The notes: generated by a model from the sequence alone, not told the origin. A DNA stretch of 64,000 nucleotides from Gammaproteobacteria bacterium (GCA_016744995.1 JADGDG010000001.1:987311-1051310); one strand, 5' to 3'; positions 44,392 through 54,003 are shown, counted from the stretch's first letter. Numbers and translations are program-made.

Positions 44392-45012
44392 ATGCGTAAG
44401 ATTTTGACTCTTCTCATGGTTTTGGGCTTAAGTGGTTTTGCCTGGGCTGACTATGATGAAGGTATTGAGTATGAGTTGCTGAAAAAGGCTCAGCCCGCCC
44501 CTACTGATGGGACCGTTGAAGTAATCGAATTTTTCTCATATGCATGCCCGCATTGTTATCGTTTTGAACCCCATATTGAAAAGTGGAAAGAGACTAAACC
44601 CGACAATATTAAGTTTGTTCATGTACCTGCTGTCTTTAGTGACAACTGGGAAGCGCTGGCAAGACTTTATTATGCTGCAGAGGTTTTGGGTGTTCAGGAA
44701 AAAATGCACCCGATTATTTTTGAAGCAATGCATGGTGAAGGTAAACAGATCCGTGGATTTGATGCTATTAAAGCACTTTTTGTCGCCAATGGTATCAGTG
44801 AAGTGAAGTTGGAGCAGGCATTGAATTCTTTCACTGTTGCGGCTAAAACTCGTCGCGCAAAAACCATGACAAATTCTTATGGTATTACCTCGGTGCCGAA
44901 TATTGTTGTTCAGGGTAAGTATCGTACTAATGGTACATTGGCACAGAGTCATGCAAATGTATTCAAGGTGGTTGATTATTTAGCAGAAAAAATTGAAAAA
45001 AAAGCTAAATAA
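44392..45012 (+). CDS. dsbA: periplasmic thiol:disulfide oxidoreductase DsbA
   Basis: 206 aa with a signal peptide (KILTLLMVLGLSGFAWA). Thioredoxin fold with an inserted helical domain; active site CPHC (in FFSYACPHCYRFEP) and the cis-Pro loop ITSVPNIVV. Introduces disulfides into exported proteins. It follows the cytochrome maturation genes, whose apocytochrome substrates also have their CxxCH cysteines handled in the periplasm, and precedes a diguanylate cyclase, the same order as around P. aeruginosa dsbA1. Ends in a clear terminator. Confidence 0.95.
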   Translation: MRKILTLLMVLGLSGFAWADYDEGIEYELLKKAQPAPTDGTVEVIEFFSYACPHCYRFEPHIEKWKETKPDNIKFVHVPAVFSDNWEALARLYYAAEVLGVQEKMHPIIFEAMHGEGKQIRGFDAIKALFVANGISEVKLEQALNSFTVAAKTRRAKTMTNSYGITSVPNIVVQGKYRTNGTLAQSHANVFKVVDYLAEKIEKKAK

Positions 45013-45039
45013 CACACAAATATGAAATTTATTTGTCCT

Positions 45040-45073
45040 AAAAGGCACAAGGTTTTTCCTTATGCCTTTTTTT
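45040..45073 (+). terminator. intrinsic terminator after dsbA
   Basis: A long stem (AAAAGGCA-c-AAGG paired with CCTT-a-TGCCTTTT, one internal mismatch) around a T loop, followed by a T run. Confidence 0.88.
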
Positions 45074-45130
45074 ATGGCTCTTTTTTTATTATAGTAAAGC
45101 AATCATCTTAAATAAGTATAACGATTCATC

Positions 45131-47239
45131 ATGGCAGATAATAACGCACATTGGAAACAGAAATACTACGATAGTCTTGATGACATTGAGCATCGTGAAA
45201 AAAAATGGCAGTCTCTGGAAGATTTGTTTAAACAGGCCATATCAAGACTGACTCTGGCTGCAGAAGGTAATAGCAAAAGCCTTGATGCAGGGCTTGGTGA
45301 ATTGCGTACAGCCATTCGAAAAGGTAAAGATAATCAGCTTATTCATTCAATTTTAGATCGCGTCTCAAAAGAGATAGTTAAACTGGATAACATGGTAAAA
45401 GATGATTCCAGAGGAGATGCAGGATTTTTATTAAAAATAGTTGAACAAATGCACCTGAGTGGTAAAGCAGAAAAAAAATCACGCAAATTACTCAAAGCAC
45501 TTAAAGCAAAAAATCCCCCGGAAGAAAATGAATTACTTAAAAGTTTCAGCTCTTTACTGGCTGATGTTATCGAGCAAACGGTCTTAGAAAATGCCCAGAA
45601 GGCTGGGAAAAATCAATCAAATCATGGTGGTTTTTTAAAGAACTTATTCTCTGGAAATGGTAAAACAAACTCACTTGATCAGGAGCCTTTAGCAGATCAG
45701 AAGCCTTCCGCGAATAAGGAGCCTTCAGCGGATAAGGAGCCCTCAGCGGATAAGGAGCCCTCAGCAGATCAGAAGCCTTCCGCGAATAAAGAGCCTTCAG
45801 CAGATCAGGAGCCCTCAGCAGGTAAGGAGCCTTCAGCAAATACAGAGCCTCCAGCAAATCCAGTTCCTTCAGTAAGCAAAGAGCCTTTAGCTGAAAAAGA
45901 GCCTTTAGCAAATGAAGAACCTTTGACGGTGACTTCTGTTCAAACAACAGAAGAGCAGGCGGTGTCACTTAATCAGGAGCAATTAACCAGTGTTGTTTCA
46001 ACCGTACACAATGTGCTTGAATCAATTATTGATGGCATGGATGTTAATAATGATGTCAAAGAGCAATTGATTGATAAAATTCTTGATATTAAACCAACCA
46101 AAGAAATTCATGTTTTATTAGATGATTTAAAAGATATTCTCCATGATTCAGGCATTATTGACTGCACGGACGAAGATTCTATGAATAGCATGCTGGAGCA
46201 TAACGAGTTACTTATCCGCCTGATTGAATTTTTACCTCTTGAGGATGAAGTTAAAGATAAAGCAGAGCAATTAAAAGAAGATTTTTCTCATGGCGTTACA
46301 ACAGCAGAATTACCAGGAGCTTTAAAATTAATTGCTGAATTAATCAGTAAAATGCGTAGTAATGTTCAACAGGAACAAAAAGAATTTGAACGTTTTCTGA
46401 AAAGTCTGAATGGCCGTCTTGAAGAAGTGGATAAATACTTACAAAATAGCCTGATTGAATATCAGCAGTTATACCAAAATGGTGTTGACCTGGATGATGC
46501 AGTAAAAGAACAGGTAAAAAGCATTGGTGATTCAGTGTCCTCTATTCAGAATATTGAAGAGATGGAAGCGGCTGTCCAAACGCATCTGGATAAGATCCTG
46601 AACCATATTGATTTGCATCGAGAGAAAGAAAGTGACCGGGTGGCCCGTGTTGAAAAAGAGAACGAACATCTCTCTGGAAAATTAAAACAACTTGAAAGTG
46701 AAAGTGGAAAATTACGTCAGCAGGTTATTACATCAAAAAATAAAGCATTGATCGACCAGCTGACACAATTGCCCAATCGAATGGCCTATGATGAGCGTCT
46801 GAGCCAGGAATATGCTCGTTGGAAACGATACAACTCAACACTGATAATTATGGTCTGGGATATTGATTTTTTTAAAAAAGTGAATGATACCTATGGGCAT
46901 CAGGCCGGCGATAAGGTTTTAAAAGTGGTGGCAAGTTTATTACGCAAAAACTTGCGTGAAACTGATTTTGTTGCCCGCTTTGGTGGTGAAGAATTTGTAG
47001 GTCTCATGCCTGAAACCACGTTGGGTGGTGGTTTTAAGATTGCAGAAAAAATCCGTAGTTCTGTAGAAGATCTTGAGTTTCATTATCGTGGAAGTAATGT
47101 TAAGGTCACAATTTCCTGTGGTATTAGTCTGTTTATGGAAAATGATACACCCGAATCAGCTTTCAGACGTGCGGACAAAGCATTGTATCAAGCCAAGGAT
47201 GATGGCAGAAATCGCTGTGTAATCGCTAAAGAGCCTTAA
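45131..47239 (+). CDS. diguanylate cyclase with hexapeptide-repeat linker and coiled coils
   Basis: 702 aa, no membrane segment. The N-terminal helical region (1-170) has an RLTLAAEGN stretch, a low-complexity linker of about 13 hexapeptides (EPSADK-type, about 185-262), a second helical region with coiled coil (about 270-530) and a GGDEF domain. The active site is GGEEF (618-622) with an RETD inhibitory site five residues upstream, so it should be an active, feedback-regulated cyclase. Its place after dsbA matches the DGC downstream of dsbA in Pseudomonas. The linker repeat number is probably variable between strains. Confidence 0.88.
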   Translation: MADNNAHWKQKYYDSLDDIEHREKKWQSLEDLFKQAISRLTLAAEGNSKSLDAGLGELRTAIRKGKDNQLIHSILDRVSKEIVKLDNMVKDDSRGDAGFLLKIVEQMHLSGKAEKKSRKLLKALKAKNPPEENELLKSFSSLLADVIEQTVLENAQKAGKNQSNHGGFLKNLFSGNGKTNSLDQEPLADQKPSANKEPSADKEPSADKEPSADQKPSANKEPSADQEPSAGKEPSANTEPPANPVPSVSKEPLAEKEPLANEEPLTVTSVQTTEEQAVSLNQEQLTSVVSTVHNVLESIIDGMDVNNDVKEQLIDKILDIKPTKEIHVLLDDLKDILHDSGIIDCTDEDSMNSMLEHNELLIRLIEFLPLEDEVKDKAEQLKEDFSHGVTTAELPGALKLIAELISKMRSNVQQEQKEFERFLKSLNGRLEEVDKYLQNSLIEYQQLYQNGVDLDDAVKEQVKSIGDSVSSIQNIEEMEAAVQTHLDKILNHIDLHREKESDRVARVEKENEHLSGKLKQLESESGKLRQQVITSKNKALIDQLTQLPNRMAYDERLSQEYARWKRYNSTLIIMVWDIDFFKKVNDTYGHQAGDKVLKVVASLLRKNLRETDFVARFGGEEFVGLMPETTLGGGFKIAEKIRSSVEDLEFHYRGSNVKVTISCGISLFMENDTPESAFRRADKALYQAKDDGRNRCVIAKEP
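45683..45925 (+). repeat. in-frame 18-base tandem repeat
   Basis: Thirteen imperfect 18-base units plus a partial one, coding for (E/K)P(S/L)A(D/N)(K/Q). The central units are nearly identical at DNA level (GAGCCCTCAGCGGATAAG types), pointing to recent slippage or unequal recombination. The reverse strand gives a Leu-rich open frame, which is a shadow. Confidence 0.9.
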
Positions 47240-47321
47240 ATCCAGTCAATCAATTAAACCCTGAATAAATCATGCCCATCTGCTTTAGCTGTCATTTATA
47301 AAAATAATAAACGAGAGAATA

Positions 47322-47873
47322 TTGATAGAATTAATCCTTGGTGGGGCTCGCTCCGGGAAAAGCACATTAGCTGAATCAAGAGCTGCATTGCTTTCCCGTG
47401 CAGATCCAGCATCTAAAAAAAAGATTATTTATATTGCCACTGCAACAGTCCATGATAATGAAATGGCTGAACGTATCAAGCATCATCAGCTAAGAAGGCC
47501 GGTAGAATGGCAACTTGTTGAAGAGCCAATAAAATTAGCTGAAGTTCTTGAAGCAAATAATCAATCTGATAGCGTTCTATTAATTGAGTGTCTGACCCTT
47601 TGGCTGACCAACCTGCTTTGTCATTCAGATGTGAAGTTGTTTGAGCAGGAAAAAGAGAAATTTATCCTGCAGTTAAAAAAATCACAGGCTGATATCATCA
47701 TGGTCAGTAATGAAACAGGAATGGGCGTTGTGCCTATGGGAGAATTAAGCCGACGCTATGTTGATGAAGCCGGATTTCTGCATCAGGATCTGGCTAAAAT
47801 CAGTGATCGAGTGTCACTGGTCATTGCTGGGCTTGAGCAAGTTATAAAAAATACAGGGGATAAGTATGATTGA
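47322..47873 (+). CDS. cobU: adenosylcobinamide kinase / adenosylcobinamide-phosphate guanylyltransferase CobU
   Basis: 183 aa. Phosphorylates adenosylcobinamide and adds GMP in nucleotide-loop assembly of cobalamin. P-loop GGARSGKST at the N-terminus, IYIATATVHDNEMAERIKHHQ, LIECLTLWLTN, and VSNETGMGVVP are the family signatures. The start is a TTG at 47322 with CGAGAGA before it. It overlaps cobT by 8 bases. No cobalamin riboswitch fits in the 82 bases upstream. Confidence 0.95.
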   Translation: MIELILGGARSGKSTLAESRAALLSRADPASKKKIIYIATATVHDNEMAERIKHHQLRRPVEWQLVEEPIKLAEVLEANNQSDSVLLIECLTLWLTNLLCHSDVKLFEQEKEKFILQLKKSQADIIMVSNETGMGVVPMGELSRRYVDEAGFLHQDLAKISDRVSLVIAGLEQVIKNTGDKYD

Positions 47874-48918
47874 CTGGTTATCTGAGCCTGTGGGTCAACT
47901 GGACAAAGGCTTTTTGCTGCAAGCTCAGGAGAAACAAAATCAGCTTACCAAACCCCAGGGAGCTCTGGGTGTTCTGGAAGAGATTGCTGTGATTATTTCA
48001 GGTCTGCAAAAGACAAAGCAGCCAAATATTGATCAGGCAGAAATTATTATTTATGCAGCTGATCATGGTATTGCACAAGAGAATGTTTCAGCATTTCCAC
48101 AGGTCGTTACTGCTGAAATGGTTAAAAATTTTTCAGCCGGTGGTGCAGCAATTTCTGTTTTATCCAAACAGCATGATTTATCACTACAAGTGATCAACCT
48201 CGGTCTGGTCATCGAACTACCCAGGATGAAACGGGTTGAACATCAGGTGATTGCTGCCGGGACAAAAAGCTTTCTGCATGAGCAAGCCATGGATGAGAGG
48301 CAAATAATAAAAGCCTTTAATACAGCAAAAAAATATGTTGATCAAGCCCACGACAGTCATTGCCAGTTATTGATATTTGGTGAGATGGGTATTGCAAATA
48401 CCAGTAGTGCAAGTGCCCTTGTCTGTGCCTTGAGCTCAATTGAGCCTGAGATAATAACTGGTCTGGGGACAGGAATTGACAAAGATGCTCTGGCTCATAA
48501 AGTTCAGGTGATTAAAGAGGCTTTAACAAATAATAAACAACATTTAAGTTCGCCTTTAGAAATATTACAAACATTTGGCGGCTTTGAGATAGCGGCCTTG
48601 ACTGCTAGTTTTATTCGTAGTGCTCAAAAGGGTATTATTTCTCTGGTTGATGGCTTTATTTGTTCAGTTGCTGCATTATTTGCAATTCGTATTAAACCAG
48701 AATGTAAACCCTGGTTAATTTTTTCCCATAGGTCAGCTGAGCAGGGACATAAAAAAGTACTGGAACTCATTGCAGTAACACCTCTGCTGGAATTTAACCT
48801 CCGCCTGGGTGAAGGAAGTGGTGCTGCTCTAGCCTATCCACTGATTCGTTCAGCTTGCTTATTGCAAAATGAGATGGCCAGTTTTTCCAGTGCTGATGTT
48901 AGTGAAAAACTGACTTAG
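47866..48918 (+). CDS. cobT: nicotinate-nucleotide:dimethylbenzimidazole phosphoribosyltransferase CobT
   Basis: 350 aa. Makes alpha-ribazole phosphate, the lower-ligand nucleotide of cobalamin. Signatures: LTKPQGALGVLEEIA, IIYAADHGIAQENVSAFPQVVT, the loop GGAAISVL, GEMGIANTSSASAL, the catalytic-region GLGTGID, and LRLGEGSGAALA near the end with the catalytic Glu. The length is as expected. The start overlaps cobU (ATGATTGA), so the two are translationally coupled. Confidence 0.96.
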   Translation: MIDWLSEPVGQLDKGFLLQAQEKQNQLTKPQGALGVLEEIAVIISGLQKTKQPNIDQAEIIIYAADHGIAQENVSAFPQVVTAEMVKNFSAGGAAISVLSKQHDLSLQVINLGLVIELPRMKRVEHQVIAAGTKSFLHEQAMDERQIIKAFNTAKKYVDQAHDSHCQLLIFGEMGIANTSSASALVCALSSIEPEIITGLGTGIDKDALAHKVQVIKEALTNNKQHLSSPLEILQTFGGFEIAALTASFIRSAQKGIISLVDGFICSVAALFAIRIKPECKPWLIFSHRSAEQGHKKVLELIAVTPLLEFNLRLGEGSGAALAYPLIRSACLLQNEMASFSSADVSEKLT

Positions 48919-49012
48919 CATGCAGTCATATTCTCTTATTGTTGTTTCATCATGCTCTTGAGTCTGTTTTCAATGCCGGGGCATATACATCTTGTTCAGG
49001 TTAAAAATCACT

Positions 49013-49648
49013 ATGACCTCTGATCATAATCAGTCATCAACTTTCATTCTTCTGAGGCATGGTGAGCCTTCGGATAGTCTTTTATCAGAAAAAATCTTTC
49101 GAGGTATTACTGATAATACCCTGACAAAAAAAGGATGGCAGCAAATGTCTGATGCTGTTAGTAAACATGCATCTATTGAGAAACTGGATCACATCATTAG
49201 TTCACCCTTAAAACGCTGTTATGATTTTTCTGAAAGTTTGTCAACGAAACATTCACTGCCACTGGAAACAATATCAGCTCTCAAAGAAATAGATTTTGGT
49301 CAATGGGATGGGCAAACGGTGCAAAGTGTTAAAGACAATGACGGTGACAGATTAGATAAATTCTGGCAAGATCCTTTAAATAATACTCCACCTGATGGTG
49401 AACCAGTGCTTGCTTTTCAAACCAGAGTTGTTGCTTGCTGGAATGAATTGTTGATGAAGCATAGAGGAAAAAACTGTTTACTGGTTTCTCATGGCGGTGT
49501 TCAAAAAATGATACTGGCTGAAATTTTAAAAATGCCGATCCACACCATCCATAATATAGAAGTGCCTTATGCCTGTTGTACGACCTTGCAAGTTTATTAT
49601 AATGGGCCAAAGTTTTTAGTGACTTTAAAATCTCATATTAATCTTTGA
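49013..49648 (+). CDS. cobC: histidine phosphatase, probable alpha-ribazole phosphatase CobC
   Basis: About 211 aa. Phosphoglycerate-mutase-like fold: the catalytic LLRHGEP motif near the N-terminus, SSPLKRCYDFSESL, EIDFGQWDG and VSHGGVQKMI with the second catalytic His. In the cob cluster between cobT and cobS it most likely removes the phosphate from alpha-ribazole-5'-phosphate. I chose ATG 49013; the frame is open back to a TTG at 48992 with GGGG ten bases before it, so a start seven codons earlier is possible. Confidence 0.88.
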   Translation: MTSDHNQSSTFILLRHGEPSDSLLSEKIFRGITDNTLTKKGWQQMSDAVSKHASIEKLDHIISSPLKRCYDFSESLSTKHSLPLETISALKEIDFGQWDGQTVQSVKDNDGDRLDKFWQDPLNNTPPDGEPVLAFQTRVVACWNELLMKHRGKNCLLVSHGGVQKMILAEILKMPIHTIHNIEVPYACCTTLQVYYNGPKFLVTLKSHINL

Positions 49649-49665
49649 TCTGGAAAGACAAGCTA

Positions 49666-50427
49666 ATGGAACCAACTTTTATTAATAAGCATTTGCGTTC
49701 ATTTTATATTGCATTGAGCTTTCTTACCCGGATACAAACTCCGTTAAAAGGGGATGTTTCTCAATCCCAAATTGGTCAGTCGATTATTTTTTATCCATTA
49801 GTGGGTGCCATAATAGGTTTCCTGTTCTTTTTATTAACTGAAGCTATCCTGTTTTTTTCAACTGACTTTTCCAGTAGCGTTCTGGCGGCAATAATATTGA
49901 CAGTCTGGGTATTAATTACTGGCGGTCTGCATCTGGATGGGCTGGCTGATAGTGCTGATGCCTGGATTGGTGGTCAAAATGACAGAGATCGTACTCTTGA
50001 AATTATGAAAGATCCTTATTGCGGCCCTATTGCCGTTGCAGTGATCATACTGATCCTATTATTAAAATGGGCTGCATTGAGCCAACTTCTTCGCATGGAT
50101 CAGGCTGCTTTTTTGATTGTAGTTCCCATGCTGTCACGAGGTACTATCCTGCTTTTATTTATGACAACAATTTATGCGCGTGATTCAGGGCTGGGTGCTG
50201 CTTTTTTAGATTATATGCCGGGTGAGAATATTTTATGGGGCAGTCTGATAGTCAGTGCATGTTTGTATTTAATTTTTGGCAGCTTGTTTTCACTGCTTCT
50301 GGTTGCGCTTATTGTACTGGCTTTACGGGCAATGATGGTACAGCGGTTGGGAGGTATGACGGGTGATACGCTGGGAGCCACGGTTGAAATTGCTGAAGCA
50401 GTAGCATTGGTTGGTTTAGTTTTCTGA
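49666..50427 (+). CDS. cobS: adenosylcobinamide-GDP ribazoletransferase CobS
   Basis: 253 aa inner-membrane enzyme joining GDP-cobinamide and alpha-ribazole. Signatures: FLTRIQTP near the start, the Asp-rich GGLHLDGLADSADAW, IMKDPYCGPIAV and the C-terminal QRLGGMTGDTLGAT. About six membrane segments. ATG 49666 has GGAAAG 8 bases before it; the frame extends 7 codons to a TTG. It is the last gene of the cobUTCS unit, facing a convergent META-domain gene. Confidence 0.95.
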   Translation: MEPTFINKHLRSFYIALSFLTRIQTPLKGDVSQSQIGQSIIFYPLVGAIIGFLFFLLTEAILFFSTDFSSSVLAAIILTVWVLITGGLHLDGLADSADAWIGGQNDRDRTLEIMKDPYCGPIAVAVIILILLLKWAALSQLLRMDQAAFLIVVPMLSRGTILLLFMTTIYARDSGLGAAFLDYMPGENILWGSLIVSACLYLIFGSLFSLLLVALIVLALRAMMVQRLGGMTGDTLGATVEIAEAVALVGLVF

Positions 50428-50454
50428 CCTTCAGGCTGGCTTCTGTGGGTGCCT

Positions 50455-51162
50455 TTAAAAATACATAGCGATAAATTTAGCAACTAATTTGTTACCCTGG
50501 AACAGTTCCAGGCTTTCACCTTTGATGTGATAGTTATCAGCTTTAGTGAGGCGGGTATTAAACTGGTGTTCAATTTCCATGGCGGGGCAGGCCATTCTGG
50601 TCATCATAAGGGGGCCAATTTTAATTTTTTTATCATCAGAAGTTAGATTGCCTGAGAATTTATTACAGCCGGAAAATCCTGAAACAACATTGTCTTTTTT
50701 AATAATAAAATAAAGCTCTCTTTGGGCTTGCAGCTCTGCTCTGATTGCATGGTGATTGATTTTTTTGCCATCAAGCTCAACCAGTTTCCAATATGTATTT
50801 ATTAAAGAGGATGGAGGGACAATGCCAGTGCAACGTTCCTGTTGGGCAATGCTTAAAAATTCATCAACAATAAGCACAGTCTCCCGGCCATCGCCCTCCA
50901 TTTTAGGACGTGTACTTGTATGGCCTTTAATCGTGACTAATAAAGACTTTCCTGGCTGGTAACGATTCTTCAGGTAAGCTCTTTCCAGTGCAGCATTGTC
51001 ACCTTCCATTGCCACAGGAAGTCGTTTTGTCTGACCGCACTTAAGAAACAGACCAGTATCAGCCATATAGGAATACATCCCAGTCATCTCATTTGCTATG
51101 ATAGTTCCAGACAACATTAATGAAAGCAAAATAATAATTGGGGTAAGCCTGTTTTTTGTCAA
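50455..51162 (-). CDS. exported META-domain protein with NlpE-like N-terminal part
   Basis: 235 aa with an N-terminal signal sequence (about 1-23). The first half (GMYSYMADTGLFLKCGQTKRLPVA) resembles the C-terminal OB-like part of NlpE; the second half (NTYWKLVELDGKKI, FSGCNKFSGNL, IGPLMMTRMACP, LFQGNKLVAKF) is a META domain as in HslJ. Likely a periplasmic or envelope stress protein; no lipobox Cys is present. The molecular role is not known. Convergent with cobS at 28 bases. Confidence 0.78.
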   Translation of the reverse strand: MTKNRLTPIIILLSLMLSGTIIANEMTGMYSYMADTGLFLKCGQTKRLPVAMEGDNAALERAYLKNRYQPGKSLLVTIKGHTSTRPKMEGDGRETVLIVDEFLSIAQQERCTGIVPPSSLINTYWKLVELDGKKINHHAIRAELQAQRELYFIIKKDNVVSGFSGCNKFSGNLTSDDKKIKIGPLMMTRMACPAMEIEHQFNTRLTKADNYHIKGESLELFQGNKLVAKFIAMYF

Positions 51163-51319
51163 TATAATTCCTATAGATCTTTTTCTGTAATTTGATACGA
51201 TTGTGCTGAATCATAAAATAGTTTAAGAAAGTTGGCAATAAAATATTATATACTACCATTACCATTAGACATCGAATGAATAAGCATAATTTACTTTAGG
51301 GAAGTGGGGAAAATAAATA

Positions 51320-51814
51320 ATGGAAACAAATGCCCGGTTAGTTGATGAGTTCTCACAGGGGATTCAGGCATTAAAAAATTCAGACTACTCAAAAGGTGTA
51401 TTTTATTTTCGAGTGGCACAAAATAAACACAAGCAAAGCAAGACTGCTACTGCCAAATGTATGGCCTATCTTGGTTTATGTGAAGTGTTGGGTGGTGTGG
51501 AGGGAAAAATTACCAATATTGAAAAGGCACACCGATTAAATCCTGTGGATACCAATATTTTGCGCGTCCTTGCTTATGCTTACTTTAGTCTGGGGGAGCG
51601 AAAACAGGGCCTGTCGACAATTATTAAGGGTTTAAAAATCGAACCGGATAATTCAGAGTTGTTTTTATTTTTAGAGCATGTGGGTTATCGACAAAAAAAC
51701 ATAATTGCATCCTTAGAGCGTAGCAATAAAATCAATCAGTTCTTTGGCAGACTGTTCAGGAAGAAGTCAAAAAAATCAATTGATGTACTCAGTATCTTAC
51801 CGGTTGCGGCATAA
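51320..51814 (+). CDS. small TPR-like protein
   Basis: 164 aa. Two to three tetratricopeptide-like helix pairs: QALKNSDYSKGVFYFRVAQ, then KAHRLNPVDTNILRVLAYAYFSLGERKQGLSTIIKGLKIEPDNSELF. A basic tail (RLFRKKSKKS) follows. No signal peptide or membrane segment. Probably a scaffold or chaperone-type protein; the layout is a little like type III secretion chaperones, but no secretion genes are near. A small TATGCA/TGCATA hairpin lies after the stop (51833-51849), between it and the convergent regulator. Confidence 0.65.
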   Translation: METNARLVDEFSQGIQALKNSDYSKGVFYFRVAQNKHKQSKTATAKCMAYLGLCEVLGGVEGKITNIEKAHRLNPVDTNILRVLAYAYFSLGERKQGLSTIIKGLKIEPDNSELFLFLEHVGYRQKNIIASLERSNKINQFFGRLFRKKSKKSIDVLSILPVAA

Positions 51815-51854
51815 AAACCAGGCTCTTGCCTTTATGCAGATAATGCATAGGGTC

Positions 51855-52775
51855 TTAACTGCTCTGATAATCTGAACTGGGAATGGTGAGCATATATCCC
51901 ACACCTGAAACGGTTTTTATCGGCAGTTCAGGTAATTTTTGTCGCAGGCGGCGTAATAGTGAGCGTAAAGAGGATTCACCGACCAGAATATTTCCCCAGA
52001 CATGCTGTTCAATAATATCGTATTGAGTTGGACGATCATGATTGAGGATCAGTATTTCTAAAAGTTTGAGTTCTTTTTTTGTTAAACAAATAGCCCGGCC
52101 CTTCTGAGTTAAAGTCAGGTGAGAGTGATTGAATTTATAATCGCAGCCGAGCATAGTATCCTTATCAAGCAGTTTTAAACGTTCTTTGTAGCGCTGAAAC
52201 TCGGCTTCAACCTGCTGGTGTTTGATATTATTTTGATAGGCCTGAATCAGATTGCCGCAGGTAATAAGAAAGGGGGTCAGAGAGTCAGCCAGTGATTCAT
52301 GGTAGCCATTATCCCGATTAGCAATTCCAACACAGCCGAGCAGCTTACCACCGCCGTAAAAAGGGATCCCCATAAATGTATTCAGTGGTGGATGACCTTC
52401 AGGCAAACCGAAGCGGCGAGGATCAGTTTTGGGATTGTTTGAGATAACCAGCTGACCTGTTTTTAATACAGAGCCATAAAGAGAATCCACCTTAGAAAAA
52501 ATCATACCATTGCGTCTTGTTTTGTTATAAAGACATCGAGTCTCTTCACTCCAGGCAATATTCGTTGTAGCATAGCTTTTAATATAAGGCTTGTCGTCCT
52601 CAGTATAAAATACCTCACCAATAAATCCATACTCACTTTTTGTTAAATCAAGCAAAATTTCCAAGAGGCCATTAAATAAGACATAGGGATCGGTCTCAGT
52701 AATATAATGAGACAATACCGTAGTGATGGCACTGAGTAATTGTTTTTCAGGTATTTGTGGTGTCAGTTGCTTCAT
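51855..52775 (-). CDS. GAF-winged-helix transcriptional regulator
   Basis: 306 aa. N-terminal GAF domain (about 20-185, with SEYGFIGEVFYTED, FMGIPFYGGGKLLGCVGIANRDNGY), a helical linker (about 180-205) and a C-terminal OmpR/PhoB-type winged helix (ICLTKKELKLLEILILNHDRPTQYDIIEQHVWG, then SLRSLLRRLRQKL, ISVSGVGYML-like end). No receiver domain precedes the winged helix, which makes the architecture unusual: the GAF domain presumably senses a small ligand and controls DNA binding directly. The target is unknown; the cytochrome lipoprotein upstream is the nearest candidate. Confidence 0.8.
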   Translation of the reverse strand: MKQLTPQIPEKQLLSAITTVLSHYITETDPYVLFNGLLEILLDLTKSEYGFIGEVFYTEDDKPYIKSYATTNIAWSEETRCLYNKTRRNGMIFSKVDSLYGSVLKTGQLVISNNPKTDPRRFGLPEGHPPLNTFMGIPFYGGGKLLGCVGIANRDNGYHESLADSLTPFLITCGNLIQAYQNNIKHQQVEAEFQRYKERLKLLDKDTMLGCDYKFNHSHLTLTQKGRAICLTKKELKLLEILILNHDRPTQYDIIEQHVWGNILVGESSLRSLLRRLRQKLPELPIKTVSGVGYMLTIPSSDYQSS

Positions 52776-52945
52776 ACATTAGCTTGGGTTTATTCTGAAT
52801 GTCCGTTTGAGGATATCTTACCTTAGAGAGGGCATGTTAACATTATTTAAGATCAAGGTGCTGTACGCCTTGTCTGCAGGACAAATTCCCCATGCACTGG
52901 AAGGGAGAAAATAGACGTATTTTTGAGTGCAGCCTAAGCACGATT

Positions 52946-53344
52946 TTATAGTTTATCTTTGCGTTTTAATAAGAGTTTATTTTTATTATCTTTGTTATCA
53001 ATATAGCGGTTTTTTAAGACTAACAGGTGGCGGGCAATTTTGCTTGCCTCTGCATCAGGCATGGTTTTAAAAACAGGCATTTTAGAATGGTTGGATTGCC
53101 CCCCCTGTTTAATATAAAGAATGAGCTCGGATATATTTTTATTGGTGCTGATATTGGCAGGGATCCCTTTTAGAAACAAGCCGGTGCCATCAGGCTTATG
53201 ACAACCAGCACAATGAGCATTAAAAAAATCTTCTCCAGTCTGTAGTTCTGGATGATCATGTTCATCTTTACTGCATGCTGTTATGAATATAATGACAATC
53301 AATAGAAAAAGTGACATTTTTTGTGAAAAAAAATTAAAATTCAT
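52946..53344 (-). CDS. cytochrome c lipoprotein
   Basis: 132 aa. Signal with lipobox (FITAC, Cys about residue 24), then one cytochrome c domain with haem site CAGCH and axial Met in HSKMPVF. A Lys/Asn-rich tail of about 20 residues follows. Class I monohaem cytochrome expected to be tethered to the membrane facing the periplasm. It could feed or sense respiratory electrons; no oxidase is adjacent. It lies 170 bases upstream of the GAF regulator on the same strand. Confidence 0.82.
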   Translation of the reverse strand: MNFNFFSQKMSLFLLIVIIFITACSKDEHDHPELQTGEDFFNAHCAGCHKPDGTGLFLKGIPANISTNKNISELILYIKQGGQSNHSKMPVFKTMPDAEASKIARHLLVLKNRYIDNKDNKNKLLLKRKDKL

Positions 53345-53541
53345 AAGGCTTTTCTGATTGATAAAGTAAAAATCTATTGTATCCTTAACTAATAGGCAGT
53401 TTATTGACTTCCGTCAAGGAATATATTCAATAGAAACGCCAGAATGCTGAAAGGGGTTTGTCTAGGACATAGATGGCTCCTAGTTTGTAACCTTAACATA
53501 ATTGCTATAAAAAGCAGTCACCCTATAAAAAGGAATGAATC

Positions 53542-53985
<444 letters not shown>

Positions 53986-54003
53986 TGGCTTGTTTTCTGC
54001 TGG

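Noticed and set aside
45683..45925. CRISPR-like regular repeats
   Set aside because: Units are contiguous 18-mers without spacers and lie in frame inside a protein gene.
45567..45968. 133-aa Leu-rich open frame on the minus strand
   Set aside because: It is the reverse-strand shadow of the hexapeptide repeats in the diguanylate cyclase gene; it has no ribosome site, and the repeated Leu/Lys composition comes from the repeat.
47240..47321. Cobalamin riboswitch before cobU
   Set aside because: Only 82 bases are available and no B12-box-like sequence was seen.
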